From the NCBI GenBank assembly GCA_942159475.1, contig OW804099.1, positions 12,150,119 to 12,214,118 of the forward strand: DNA of 64,000 nucleotides. The letters are read 5' to 3'. Source of the stretch: Sthenelais limicola (Eukaryota; Annelida; Polychaeta; Phyllodocida; Sigalionidae). This document shows positions 21,056 to 31,805 of this stretch, one piece after another. The translations under genes and the position numbers were made by a program. Every line of letters begins with the position of its first letter. Positions within the stretch are counted from its first letter, which is position 1. Under the pieces are notes generated by a model, which was not told where the DNA came from, did not search any database, and saw nothing but the letters and a program-made list of their open reading frames with translations.

Positions 21056-21902
21056 GGCGTATGTGGAAATAATTGTGTATAACCCCTTGACTTCACCTCA
21101 GGAAACAGTGCGCCAGCAGCCCTTCAAGGTCAGTCATTAACCCTTCAATAATCCTGTATCAAAGGTATACGTGGGTGTTTAATGGAAAAAAGATTGGTCG
21201 GTGACTTTTTCATGAAACTTTCAGGGATCGTTCCTGACTTCATAAGAAAGCAAGAAATGAATAAAAGTACATCTCATCGACTTTTTTTTTCTGTAGCCAC
21301 TTGAAAATAACAGTGCTTTAGCATTGAAGTTTATGGAAAAAGTTGGGTTTTTTTCACGTTTCACTATATAAAAAAAGGATCGCTGACTATTCATCAAAAC
21401 CTTCTGCGCATATATTTGGCGTATTATGCCATATGTATAACAAAAAAAACTGTACGTTGTCAGGGTGAAAAAAAAGTTTGTCACCCAATTTCACACCGGC
21501 AACGTTATTATGCACCAATTATCGCTCACATTGAATGTAAGAGGCAGTATTTAGTTGCAGAAGAAGCGCTTGGTGGTGTGCATTCAGACACCCGCTAACC
21601 TTGTGTAATGATGATGCCTCATTACAGTGCTCTGCTGGACATGTAATGGGTAAACCTGGGACCCTGGCACTCCTCCTCCTCCTGGGTTTAAAGAGAGAGA
21701 AATGCTTTGTGAGAAGATAAAACCAGGCAGCAGGATGTTTATGTCCACTAATTACCTCATTAATGAGCTGCAGGGGTTAGGGTTAGGGTTAGGGTTACCC
21801 AGACTATTTTGTGGTGGTAATATTTCTGGTTTGCCAGACTTTCCGCGACAGGTCACAAGTTGCAGCCCATTTCCTCCTGCTCCCATGTATGTTTATGTTC
21901 TC
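21056..21902. other. Intergenic DNA with short interstitial TTAGGG run
   Basis: No gene is recognised. At 21773-21797 there are just over three TTAGGG repeats (GGGGTTAGGGTTAGGGTTAG). This is the metazoan telomere sequence, but too short to mean more than an interstitial site. Confidence 0.5.
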
Positions 21903-22111
21903 TTAAAGCTGCACTCTCAACTAGCGTCACTCAACATTTTCTACTTCTTGTTCCATTCTTTTCCAACCCATCTTTAGAAACGTCCTTTGACCAACATTTT
22001 GTCTTGTTTTTCCTAAAAGGCTTCTAAAACGTATTCATTAGAATTTGGAGGACCCGCCCGAATAGTTTTTTGCGATGACTTCCCATATTATCACTCATTG
22101 GCGGCCATATT

Positions 22112-23322
22112 GAGTAAGTCACTATCGTCAGTAAACACAATGCTGGTATATACCACCATGGTGAGACCAGTCATTGACTTCTGTGATATCTTTTATCTCC
22201 CAGCTCAGGGAAAACACCTAGAGAAACTCCAAACTATTCAAAATTCATTTATTAGAATAGCCCACAACTTAAACAAAACCGAAAGTGTAAAAGAACTTCA
22301 CATCACGAGCAAAATACCGTTCTTAAACGAGAGAAGAGAAGCACACCTTCTCCAGACTGCTTTTTCCATGAGCTGCGATGAGAACTTAACGGACAATAGG
22401 AAAATAAACCTAAGAAATCTGACAAGTGGCAAGCTTTTGAAAGTTCCCATGACAAAAACTGAGAGGATCAGGAAATCATATTACATTCAGGCACCATACC
22501 ATATCTGTACAATAAACTACCCCCCAAAGGGAGGAAACCATCCCTAACAATTAGTGATTTCAAATCCTACCTGGAAGAAGAATTTTATTCTTACTCCCCA
22601 GGTCAAGACAACCAAAATGGCCCCTAAAAAAAAAAAAAAAAAAAAAAAAATCCTAAATTTACGGTACCAGGGCCAACCCCAGTGGGACACAGCCAATAAA
22701 CTCAAACCCTACAACACAATGACCGAAAAACGCCCCTCGACTGCTCTATCTCTCTACCGCAACAGCACCGACGAACGGACATGAGCTGACTTGACCGTGT
22801 GTTCGTCAGAATGCCATCGACTCAGCTCATGTACAGGTGGGCGATCGATTGGTACCATGAGTGTTCGTTAGAATGCAAAATGCGAACCACCCGACCGCCC
22901 GCCAACACAAATACATACATGTAATGTAATCGTTATAGTCCTCAAGAAGACTAGTCCAACACTAAAGGCTGATGCGACCAGTGTTCGTCAGAATGCAAAT
23001 CGCACCACGCCACACAGTGACACAACGTTTGTTCAGGCGGGACACCAGGAGTGTTCGTAAGAATGCGAATGGCCTCCCTAATGAACAAACAAGCTCACGC
23101 ACTACACTGTATTATACTATGTAATAAATAATTACCGAATCTACCAAATAGAATAACCGTACTGTATATATATATAATAATGTAATTAGATGTAAAAGGG
23201 ACCTCCTGGTAGAGCTATGATTAGCATAGAATGTCGTACCCATTTCCAGATATTATATTGTAATAATTGTATTGATGTAACTGTGATTGAACTGGAAATA
23301 AACAATATACATACATACATAC
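22112..23322 (+). pseudogene. 5'-truncated LINE: ORF2 C terminus and 3' UTR
   Basis: The frame from about 22112 encodes the post-RT region: YTTMVRPVIDFCDIFY, then KLQTIQNSFIRIAHNL, a '-PFL-ERREAHLLQTAF' stretch and, after a frameshift near 22505, YNKLPPKGRKPS and SDFKSYLEEEFYSY. This is the usual C-terminal architecture of CR1/RTE-like ORF2. The 3' part contains an A28 run at about 22623-22650 and four copies of GTGTTCGT-AGAATGC. It ends in GGAAATAAACAATATA plus (CATA)n, a typical LINE tail. Confidence 0.75.
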
Positions 23323-23354
23323 ATATTTGCTCGGCTGATTTGGTTTCAAATTCA

Positions 23355-23765
23355 CGTATAAACATATACCAGCGGCAGAATATTGATAAATTCAGTCCTA
23401 TAAGTCATAATATGAGTAAATCTTGTATAAACACATAACAGCAGCAGAATATTGATAAATTCAGTCCTATAAGTCATAATATGAGTAACTCTTGTATAAA
23501 CATATAACAGCAGCACAATAGTGATAAATCCAGTCCTATAAGTCATAATATGAGTAACTCTTGTATAAACATATATAACAGCAGCAGAATATTGATAAAT
23601 TCAGTCCTATAAGTCATAATATGAGTAACTGTTGTATGAATATATAACAGCAGCAGAATATTGATAAATCCAGTCCTATAAGTCATAATATGAGTAACTC
23701 TTGTATAAACATATATAACAACAGCAGAATATTGATAAATCCAGTCCTATAAGTCATAATATGAA
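23355..23765 (-). repeat. 69-bp satellite array, about 6 units, reverse orientation
   Basis: Units contain AGCAGAATATTGATAAATTC and AGTCATAATATGAGTAACTC, the inverse of the 13.4-15.0 kb arrays. They form the interior of the surrounding MITE. Confidence 0.93.
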
Positions 23766-23800
23766 TAACACAGTATGTCTGCACTACTGAGAATTAACTT

Positions 23801-24212
23801 TAGAATATGGCAGATTTATGAATGAAATAAAAAGCTGGCAAAAGTCTTTCTCATGATGAAATGTACGTAGTCCATTATGTTGTGAAATTCTCGGGAATAA
23901 AAACTTTTTAAAAAAGAAAAAAATCTGCACTTACGCATGGGGTCAAATGTGACATGTACAATGGATAGACATGCTGATAAAAACATATAGATTGCCTCTT
24001 GCCATATAAATGCACCAGCATGTATGTTTGACATTGTCATAAAGAGCTGAGAGCTATAGACGGCTTGTCTAGTGAATGAAACATGTATTGTGGGCTTTAT
24101 GCCGGGCAATGACTCAGCTCCAGTGGTTTGTCATATTAAACTCTGTTGCCTTCTGAAGGTGGACTAGTGACGGGATGCTCATGATGTAGAGTAATCAGCT
24201 TGTACAGATAGA
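23801..24212. other. Intergenic, nothing recognised
   Basis: AT-rich sequence; the open frame on the minus strand (23816-24109) has no recognisable motif. Confidence 0.4.
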
Positions 24213-24785
24213 CATGAAGGAGTGAGAGGGAGAGAGAGGGAGAGAGGGAGAGAGAGGGAGGGAGAGAGAGAGAGAGCAAGGGACAGGGAGAAACGGAGAA
24301 AGTTGGAGGGACAAGAAGTGACGGGATGGAGGGACAGAGATAGGAGAAACAGGGAGAGAGGGGGAGAGCCAGACAGGGAGAGAGGGAGGGAGAGAGGGAG
24401 GGGGAGGGAGAGAGAGGGGGAGAGCGAGACAAAGGGAGGTAGAGAGGGAGAGGGAGAAAGAGAGGAGAGACAGGGAGAGAGGGAGAGAGCGCGAGGGAGA
24501 GTGAGAAGGGGAGAGCGAGACAAAGGGAGGTAGAGAGGGAGAGGGAGAAAGAGAGGAGAGACAGGGAGAGAGGAGAGAGAGAGCGAGAGGAGAGACAGGG
24601 AGAGAGCGAGAGGGAGAGTGAGAAGGGGGAGAGCGAGACAGGGAGAGAGGGAGGGGGAGAGAGGGAGGGGGAGGGAGAGAGGGGGAGGGAGAGAGGGAGG
24701 GGGGAGAGAGGGACGGGGAGGGAGAGAGAGAGGATAGACAGGGAGATAGAGAGAGAGGGAGAGAAAGGGAGGGGGAGGGAGGCAA
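24213..24785 (+). repeat. GA-rich (GGGAGAGA)n tract with internal longer duplications
   Basis: It is nearly pure purine on the plus strand. A block around 24420-24480 recurs at 24510-24570 (AGCGAGACAAAGGGAGGTAG). Pro/Ser/Leu frames on the minus strand are artefacts. Confidence 0.95.
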
Positions 24786-24950
24786 TTCCAAAAAGAGGAA
24801 CGGAAGTGTATTCAATAAACCTAGTTACAGAAATACCCCTGTCTGCCTGTTGCCACACCACCAGACATTGCAAAGCTACCCATTCCATGTCATCTACACA
24901 AGAATGTCTCTTAAAGGTGTTGCCTATATCACCGCTTGTGGGAATGTCTT

Positions 24951-27900
24951 GTCTTCCTCTAGTGCCTGGGGGAGGAGGTGATACTTTACCAGGACTAGTT
25001 CAGCTCATACAGCTGGTCTTCCACTAGTGCCTGGGGGAGGAGGTGATACTTTACCAGGACTAGTTCAGCTCATACAGCTGGTCTTCCACTAGTGCCTGGG
25101 GGAGGAGGTGATACTTTACCAGGACTAGTTCAGCTCATACAGTTGGTCTTCCACTAGTACCTGGGGGAGGAGGTGATACTTTACCAGGACTAGTACAGCT
25201 CATACAGTTTGTCTTCCACTAGTGCCTGGGGGGAGGAGGTGATACTTTACCAGGACTAGTTCAGCTCACACAGCTGGTCTTCCACTAGTGCCTGGGGGAG
25301 GAGGTGATACTTTACCAGGACTAGTTCAGCTCATACAGTTGGTCTTCCACTAGTACCTGGGGGAGGAGGTGATACTTTACCAGGACTAGTACAGCTCATA
25401 CAGCTGGTCTTCCACTAGTGCCTGGGGGAGGAGGTGATACTTTACCAGGACTAGTACAGCTCATACAGCTGGTCTTCCACTAGTGCCTGGGGGAGGAGGT
25501 GATACTTTACCAGGACTAGTTCAGCTCATACAGTTGGTCTTCCACTAGTGCCTGGGGGGAGGAGGTGATACTTTACCAGGACTAGTTCAGCTCATACAGT
25601 TGGTCTTCCACTAGTGCCTGGGGGAGGAGGTGATACTTTACCAGGACTAGTTCAGCTCATACAACTGGTCTTCCACTAGTGCCTGGGGGAGGAGGTGATA
25701 CTTTACCAGGACTAGTTCAGCTCACACAGCTGGTCTTCCACTAGTGCCTGGGGGAGGAGGTGATACTTTACCAGGACTAGTTCAGCTCATACAGTTGGTC
25801 TTCCACTAGTGCCTGGGGGAGGAGGTGATACTTTACCAGGACTAGTTCAGCTCATACAGTTGGTCTTCCACTAGTGCCTGGGGGGAGGAGGTGATACTTT
25901 ACCAGGACTAGTTCAGCTCATACAGTTGGTCTTCCACTAGTGCCTGGGGGGAGGAGGTGATACTTTACCAGGACTAGTTCAGCTCATACAGTTGGTCTTC
26001 CACTAGTGCCTGGGGGAGGAGGTGATACTTTACCAGGACTAGTTCAGCTCACACAGCTGGTCTTCCACTAGTGCCTGGGGGAGGAGGTGATACTTTACCA
26101 GGACTAGTTCAGCTCATACAGTTGGTCTTCCACTAGTGCCTGGGGGAGGAGGTGATACTTTACCAGGACTAGTACAGCTCATACAGTTGGTCTTCCACTA
26201 GTGCCTGGGGGAGGAGGTGATACTTTACCAGGACTAGTACAGCTCATACAGTTGGTCTTCCACTAGTGCCTGGGGGAGGAGGTGATACTTTACCAGGACT
26301 AGTACAGCTCATACAGTTTGTCTTCCACTAGTGCCTGGGGGAGGAGGTGATACTTTACCAGGACTAGTTCAGCTCATACAGCTGGTCCTCCACTAGTACC
26401 TGGGGGAGGAGGTGATACTTTACCAGGACTAGTAGAGCTCATACAGCTGGTCTTCCACTAGTGCCTGGGGGGAGGAGGTGATACTTTACCAGGACTAGTT
26501 CAGCTCATACAGCTGGTCCTCCACTAGTACCTGGGGGAGGAGGTGATACTTTACCAGGACTAGTAGAGCTCATACAGCTGGTCTTCCACTAGTGCCTGGG
26601 GGGAGGAGGTGATACTTTACCAGGACTAGTTCAGCTCATACAGCTGGTCTTCCACTAGTGCCTGGGGGGAGGAGGTGATACTTTACCAGGACTAGTTCAG
26701 CTCATACAGCTGGTCCTCCACTAGTACCTGGGGGAGGAGGTGATACTTTACCAGGACTAGTAGAGCTCATACAGCTGGTCTTCCACTAGTGCCTGGGGGG
26801 AGGAGGTGATACTTTACCAGGACTAGTTCAGCTCATACAGCTGGTCTTCCACTAGTGCCTGGGGGGAGGAGGTGATACTTTACCAGGACTAGTTCAGCTC
26901 ATACAGCTGGTCTTCCACTAGTGCCTGGGGGGAGGAGGTGATACTTTACCAGGACTAGTTCAGCTCATACAGCTGGTCTTCCACTAGTGCCTGGGGGGAG
27001 GAGGTGATACTTTACCAGGACTAGTTCAGCTCATACAGCTGGTCTTCCACTAGTGCCTGGGGGGAGGAGGTGATACTTTACCAGGACTAGTTCAGCTCAT
27101 ACAGCTGGTCTTCCACTAGTGCCTGGGGGGAGGAGGTGATACTTTACCAGGACTAGTTCAGCTCATACAGTTTGTCTTCCACTAGTGCCTTGGGGAGGAG
27201 GTGATACTTTACCCGGACTAGTTCAGCTCATACAGCTGGTCTTCCACTAGTGCCTGGGGGGAGGAGGTGATACTTTACCAGGACTAGTTCAGCTCATACA
27301 GCTGGTCTTCCACTAGTGCCTGGGGGGAGGAGGTGATACTTTACCAGGACTAGTTCAGCTCATACAGCTGGTCTTCCACTAGTGCCTGGGGGGAGGAGGT
27401 GATACTTTACCAGGACTAGTTCAGCTCATACAGCTGGTCTTCCACTAGTGCCTGGGGGGAGGAGGTGATACTTTACCAGGACTAGTTCAGCTCATACAGC
27501 TGGTCTTCCACTAGTGCCTGGGGGGAGGAGGTGATACTTTACCAGGACTAGTTCAGCTCATACAGCTGGTCTTCCACTAGTGCCTGGGGGGAGGAGGTGA
27601 TACTTTACCAGGACTAGTTCAGCTCATACAGCTGGTCTTCCACTAGTGCCTGGGGGGAGGAGGTGATACTTTACCAGGACTAGTTCAGCTCATACAGCTG
27701 GTCTTCCACTAGTGCCTGGGGGGAGGAGGTGATACTTTACCAGGACTAGTTCAGCTCATACAGCTGGTCTTCCACTAGTGCCTGGGGGGAGGAGGTGATA
27801 CTTTACCAGGACTAGTTCAGCTCATACAGCTGGTCCTCCACTAGTACCTGGGGGAGGAGGTGATACTTTACCAGGACTAGTTCAGCTCATACAGTTTGTC

Positions 27901-28070
27901 TTCCACTAGTGCCTGGGGGGAGGAGGTGATACTTTACCAGGACTAGTTCAGCTCATACAGCTGGTCTTCCACTAGTGTCTGGGGGAGGAGGTGATACTTT
28001 ACCAGGACTAGTTCAGCTCATACAGCTGGTCTTCCACTAGTGCCTGGGGGAGGAGAAACCTTTAAGTTGA
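24951..28070 (+). repeat. 65/66-bp minisatellite, about 47 copies
   Basis: Units share GGTCTTCCACTAGTGCCTGG, GGGAGGAGGTGATACTTTAC and CAGGACTAGTTCAGCTCATA. Each carries a dyad: ACTAGTGCCTGG pairs with CCAGGACTAGT across GGAGGTGATACTTTA. Variants (five or six G, CTGGTC/TTGGTC/TTTGTC, TTCAGC/TACAGC/TAGAGC) are distributed in blocks. The right half is the most homogeneous, so recent expansion is likely there. Confidence 0.98.
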
Positions 28071-28082
28071 AGTTAAAGTTTC

Positions 28083-28122
28083 ACGCCCTCCTGCCAGGTA
28101 CTAGACCAAGACCAGCTGTATG
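28083..28122 (-). repeat. Inverted terminal unit of the 65-bp array
   Basis: CCTGCCAGGTACTAGACCAA followed by GACCAGCTGTATGAG is the reverse complement of a degenerate array unit. The last direct unit, a ~27-base spacer and this inverted unit would form a long hairpin ending the array. Confidence 0.8.
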
Positions 28123-28525
28123 AGGGGAACTAAAATGTCACCGCCAGGACTTTTTAAATTTCCTAATTGTTAGCATCGTTGGAATCCACTTAATCTCATC
28201 TGTTCAAATATGATCTCAAAATCTCAAAACTCAAAATCTTTTTTTTACTTTGTATGTTCTCTTTGTATGCTATAGTTAAACCTTTATACAAGAGTTTGAA
28301 GTCAGAATGTGAAGAGATAATGGATGAGCGATAATAAGTGAAACCATCACTGGAAAGGATTTTAGCGGGTCTTAAAATATAACTATAGACTTGTATGAAA
28401 CCCTGCTGCTGGAAGATTCAGACAATGTGAGGGAAGTTCTACATTGTGTGTAGAGGCTGTTCCTACCAACTGGACATTTCACACAAGAAGGAACCTTTCC
28501 CCTTCCTACAAGTGAAGGAATTCCT
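28123..28525. other. Intergenic with short MITE-family remnant
   Basis: 'GATGAGCGATAATAAGTGAAACCATCAC' near 28323 matches the inner block of the TTAA-flanked family in reverse. Nothing else is recognised. Confidence 0.4.
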
Positions 28526-28760
28526 GGGTCAGATCATCAGAAAATGTACAATTCACCTTCACCAATCCTCTCAAATAACCCTAATTTACGACAAAAATTA
28601 GCCTCAAAATACAGTTAAACATAACCAGAGAGAATTATTGAATGAATACAATACAGAATACATTCAGATATACCTAGTATTTATCATTTTTCACTCTAAT
28701 TTAGCAGAACTTGATGGATGTGTAGAACTGTAGATTGTGCACATCTGAAAATCTGACTCT
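28526..28760. mobile_element. 235-bp MITE, GGGTCAGAT termini (copy 1)
   Basis: The left end GGGTCAGATCATCAGAAAAT and right end ATCTGAAAATCTGACTCT are inverted. The interior aligns by eye along its length with the copies at 56955 and 62341 (CACCAATCCTCTCAAATAAC, 'TTTATCATTTTTCACTCTAATTTAGCAGAA'). It is non-coding. Confidence 0.75.
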
Positions 28761-29944
28761 GCTACAAAACATACCTTAGCTTATACAACAGAGGCCTTGT
28801 ATTTAGCAGGAACAAGGGAGTGTTGTGGAGGCGGTTACCTCACCAGCCCTAATCAAGCCCTGTGGCGGCGGTAATTGTTAATTTGGGCGCTCTGTTACCC
28901 GCGGTCTCCCTCACTAACCCCGGCAATTACAGCTTAACACCATTCTCCCATCCTCCTCATCTCCCAACCTCATAATGCTCTAGGCCCAGAGGTCAGTGAA
29001 TCCATCAAAACTCAAATTACAATCCCATTAGGATCCCTACTCCAGGGCCATGAAAGCCATAAGTATATTTAATTTTTTTTGATGAATTTTATTGGACAAA
29101 GTTTCACATGCGTGATAATTCTCATTTGCTAAGTAAAGTATTGTGATTATAACATACATCTGGAGAAAAAAGATAAAATGTCTAATTAATGTCAGTCGAT
29201 TTATGGTTTAAATAATAAACAGTTGGTGTGCATTTAATGCGATTGATAGTGGAACAAATTTCCAACTAACTCTCATCGAAGTTGCTTTTAAATTTAGATA
29301 AGTACCTTTACTCATGATATCATATAATATAGACATGATTAATACTTATCTATGCCTAATCAAGCATCAACCCAGATATCATATCATAGAGGTCAATAAA
29401 GATCAGTCAGATAAATCTCATTAAATCAATTGGTTCGAATATTTTTTTGTAATTTTTTTGTGGGCATACATTAGGTGTCCAATCACTGACATACCATTCT
29501 TAACTGATCCTAGAGGCTCTGAGCCTAGCGCAGTAGGTGTCCAATCACTGACATAACATTCTTATCAGAGGAGTTGAAGCTGGTAGAAGGAATATGTGCT
29601 TTTATGAGGCCACGGGAGGTTACCTGGAGGCTGGTGGTGGCCGGGAGTGGTGGAGTGGCTGGTGGAGGAGGGGAGGATGGTGGATAAGGAGCTGGAGGAC
29701 ACGCGGGGAGAGTCAACAAGATGTCAGAGATAAGCAGAGTAAACACAATATCACATGATCAGCTGTGATCAGCTGCCGTCAGGTCTCAATACACAGTATT
29801 ATAATACAACACCCGTCCCTGAGCATCCATACCCACTCTATATAAGTGGTGCGGGGAGGGGGCGAGGGGCAGGGGGAGGGGCTGGGGAAGGGGAAAGGAG
29901 AAAAGGTGGAGATGAGGAAGCAGATGAAGAAGGAGGAAGAGTAG
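28761..29944. other. Non-coding DNA with GC-rich, homeobox-site-rich block
   Basis: Between about 28820 and 28960 a GC-richer block holds GGCGGTAATTGTTAATTT, TTACCCGCGG and CCCCGGCAATTAC, which stand out from the AT-rich surroundings and could be a conserved regulatory element. GGTGTCCAATCACTGACATA is duplicated at 29475 and 29535. A ~95-bp segment at 29570-29663 recurs at 31146-31241. Confidence 0.35.
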
Positions 29945-30488
29945 TTTAGCCCATTCAGGGCGGGGGCAGTTTACACATATTTTTGCCTTCAGGACGGGTG
30001 TTTAACATGAGGTTTAGGGTTTAAAAACACTTTCGGAATATTTTCTTTAAATAATATGTGTCATATGTACATCGTTTAATAGGTGTAAACAGTTATTGAT
30101 CATATTTTTTCATAATTTCTAGAATTTTGTCTTCAATAATTAAAATAATGGGTCTCAATTGGGTGCAATATGGGGGCAACCTTGCTCCAAATTCACTTTC
30201 CAGCATTTACATATGTCAGTTATGACGTCATCATTATTGTCCCCATGACAACACACCTATAAAAATATTTCTAATGTGTTTGTATACATATATTTCAAAT
30301 TTCATCAAAATCCGTTCATTTTTTATTAAGTTATGCCCCCTTCAATTTATATAAAAAATTGATGCCTTGAGGCATCACCCCGTCCCCTGGGCCAAATTAT
30401 GTGTGATGCCTTGAGGCATCAGCCCGTCCACTAAGCCATTTTGATGTTGATGCCTTGAGGCATCACCCCGCCCTCAATGGGTTAGAAA
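29945..30488. mobile_element. TIR element (about 540 bp) inserted in polypurine DNA
   Basis: The left end TTTAGCCCATTCAGGGCGGG is mirrored by the right end CCCCGCCCTCAATGGGTTAG. The non-coding interior includes TGACGTCA and, near the right end, three palindromes (next entry). GA/GGA-rich sequence on both sides shows insertion into a polypurine tract. No clear target-site duplication. Confidence 0.65.
30361..30464. promoter_or_regulatory. Three perfect GATGCCTTGAGGCATC palindromes at 44-bp period
   Basis: The identical 16-bp palindrome starts at 30361, 30405 and 30449. Its neighbours (CACCCCGTCCCCTGGG, CAGCCCGTCCACTAAG, CACCCCGCCCTCAATG) have diverged. A conserved dyad inside drifting repeats close to the TIR suggests a protein-binding site, for example for a transposase. 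Confidence 0.6.
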
Positions 30489-31805
30489 GGGGGAGAGGAG
30501 AGGTGGAGGAGGAGGTGGAGGAGAGATAGGAGGAGGTGTTGGAGGAGGTGTTGGAGTAGGAGGGGGAGAAGAAGGTGGTGGAGGAGGAGGCGGAGGAGGA
30601 GGTGTTGGAGGAGGAGGTGGAGGAGGAGGTGGAGGGGAGGTGGTGGATGAAGTGGAGGAGGTGGAGGAGGAGGTAGTGGTGGAGGAGGTGGAGAGGAGGT
30701 GGAGGGGAAGTGGCGGAGGAGGTGGAGGAGGTGGAGGGGAAGTGGTGGAGGAGGTGGAGATGGAGGTGGAGGGGAAGTGGTGGAGGAGGTGGAGGAAGAG
30801 GAGGAGATGGAGGAGGAGGTGGAGAAGAAGGTGGAAGAGGAGGTGCAGGAGGAGGAGGGGCAGGAGATGGAAGAGAAGGTGGAGGAGGAAGAGAAGAAGA
30901 AGGAGGTGGTGGTAGATGAGGAGCAGGTGGAGCAGGAGGTGGAGTAGGAGGAGGTGGAGGTAGATGAGGAGGAGATGGAGGTAGATGAGGAGCAGGAGGA
31001 GGTGGAGGTAAATCAGGAGGTGGAGGTAGATCAGGAGCAGGAGCAGGAGCAGGAGGTAGATGAGGAGCAGGATTAATGCAGACTGTGGCAGGAGTAAATG
31101 AAGCAGCAGGAGCAAGATGAACCAAAAAGGCCTTAAACTCACAGGAGGTGAAGAAGCTGGTAGAAGGAATATGTGCTTTTATGAGGCCACGGGAGGTTAC
31201 CTGGAGGCTGGTGGTGGCCGAGAGTGGTGGAGTGGCTGGAGGAGACAGGGGCAGGGGCAGGGAGGGGGGCAGGGGCAGGGGCAGGGAGGGAGCCAGGGGT
31301 AGGGGGACAAGGTGGAGGGTGAGGATTAGGAGGTGGAGGAGGATTTGGAGGAGGAGGATTAAGAGGTGGAGGTGGAGGAGGAGGAGGAGGAGGAGGAGGT
31401 GGTCGAGGAGGTGGAGGGCGGAAAAGGGATAACAGGAGGAGGTGAAGGTGGTGGAGGAGGAGAATGTGGTGGCTGAGGTGGTAGCGGAGGGGGTGGAGGA
31501 GGAGGAAGATGCAGTGGAGGAGGTCGGGGAGGAGGAGGAGGGGGAGGTGGTGGAGGAGGAGGAGGAGGAGGTGGTGGTGGAGGAGGAGAAGGTGGTGGAG
31601 GAGGAGGAGGAGGAGGAGAAGGATGTGGTGGAGGAGGAGGAGAGGGAGGAGGAGGAGAGGGAGGAGGAGGAGGAGAGGGAGGATGAGGAGAGGGAGGAGG
31701 AGGGGAAGGAGGAGGAGGAGAGGGAGGAGGAGGAGAGGGAGGAGGAGAAGGTAGAGGAGGAGAAGGTAGAGGAGGAGAGGGAGGAGGAAGAGATGGAGGG
31801 AGTTG
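30489..31805 (+). repeat. Polypurine (GGAGGT/GGAGGA)n tract
   Basis: 1.3 kb of GGA trinucleotide derivatives, interrupted near 31060-31240 by ordinary sequence. The 450-codon Ser/Pro/Leu frame on the minus strand follows from the trinucleotide period; I do not call it a gene. The interruption contains the second copy of the ~95-bp duplicated block. Confidence 0.9.

Larger units (their letters stand above)
21903..23800. mobile_element. TTAA-flanked MITE split by a LINE
   Basis: It begins TTAAAGCTGCACTCTCAACT and carries all family blocks (TTGTTCCATTCTTTTC, 'AAAACGTATTCATTAGAATTTGGAGGACCC', 'TATTATCACTCATTGGCGGCC') to about 22111. A LINE fragment intervenes to about 23322. The MITE then resumes with 'GCTCGGCTGATTTGG-TTCAAATTC' and six reverse-oriented 69-bp units (23355-23765). 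The join agrees with the uninterrupted order seen at 37.13-37.23 kb. The right terminus near 23797 is poorly preserved. Confidence 0.65.

Noticed and set aside
21773..21797. Telomere end
   Set aside because: Only just over three TTAGGG units embedded in ordinary sequence; a short interstitial run.
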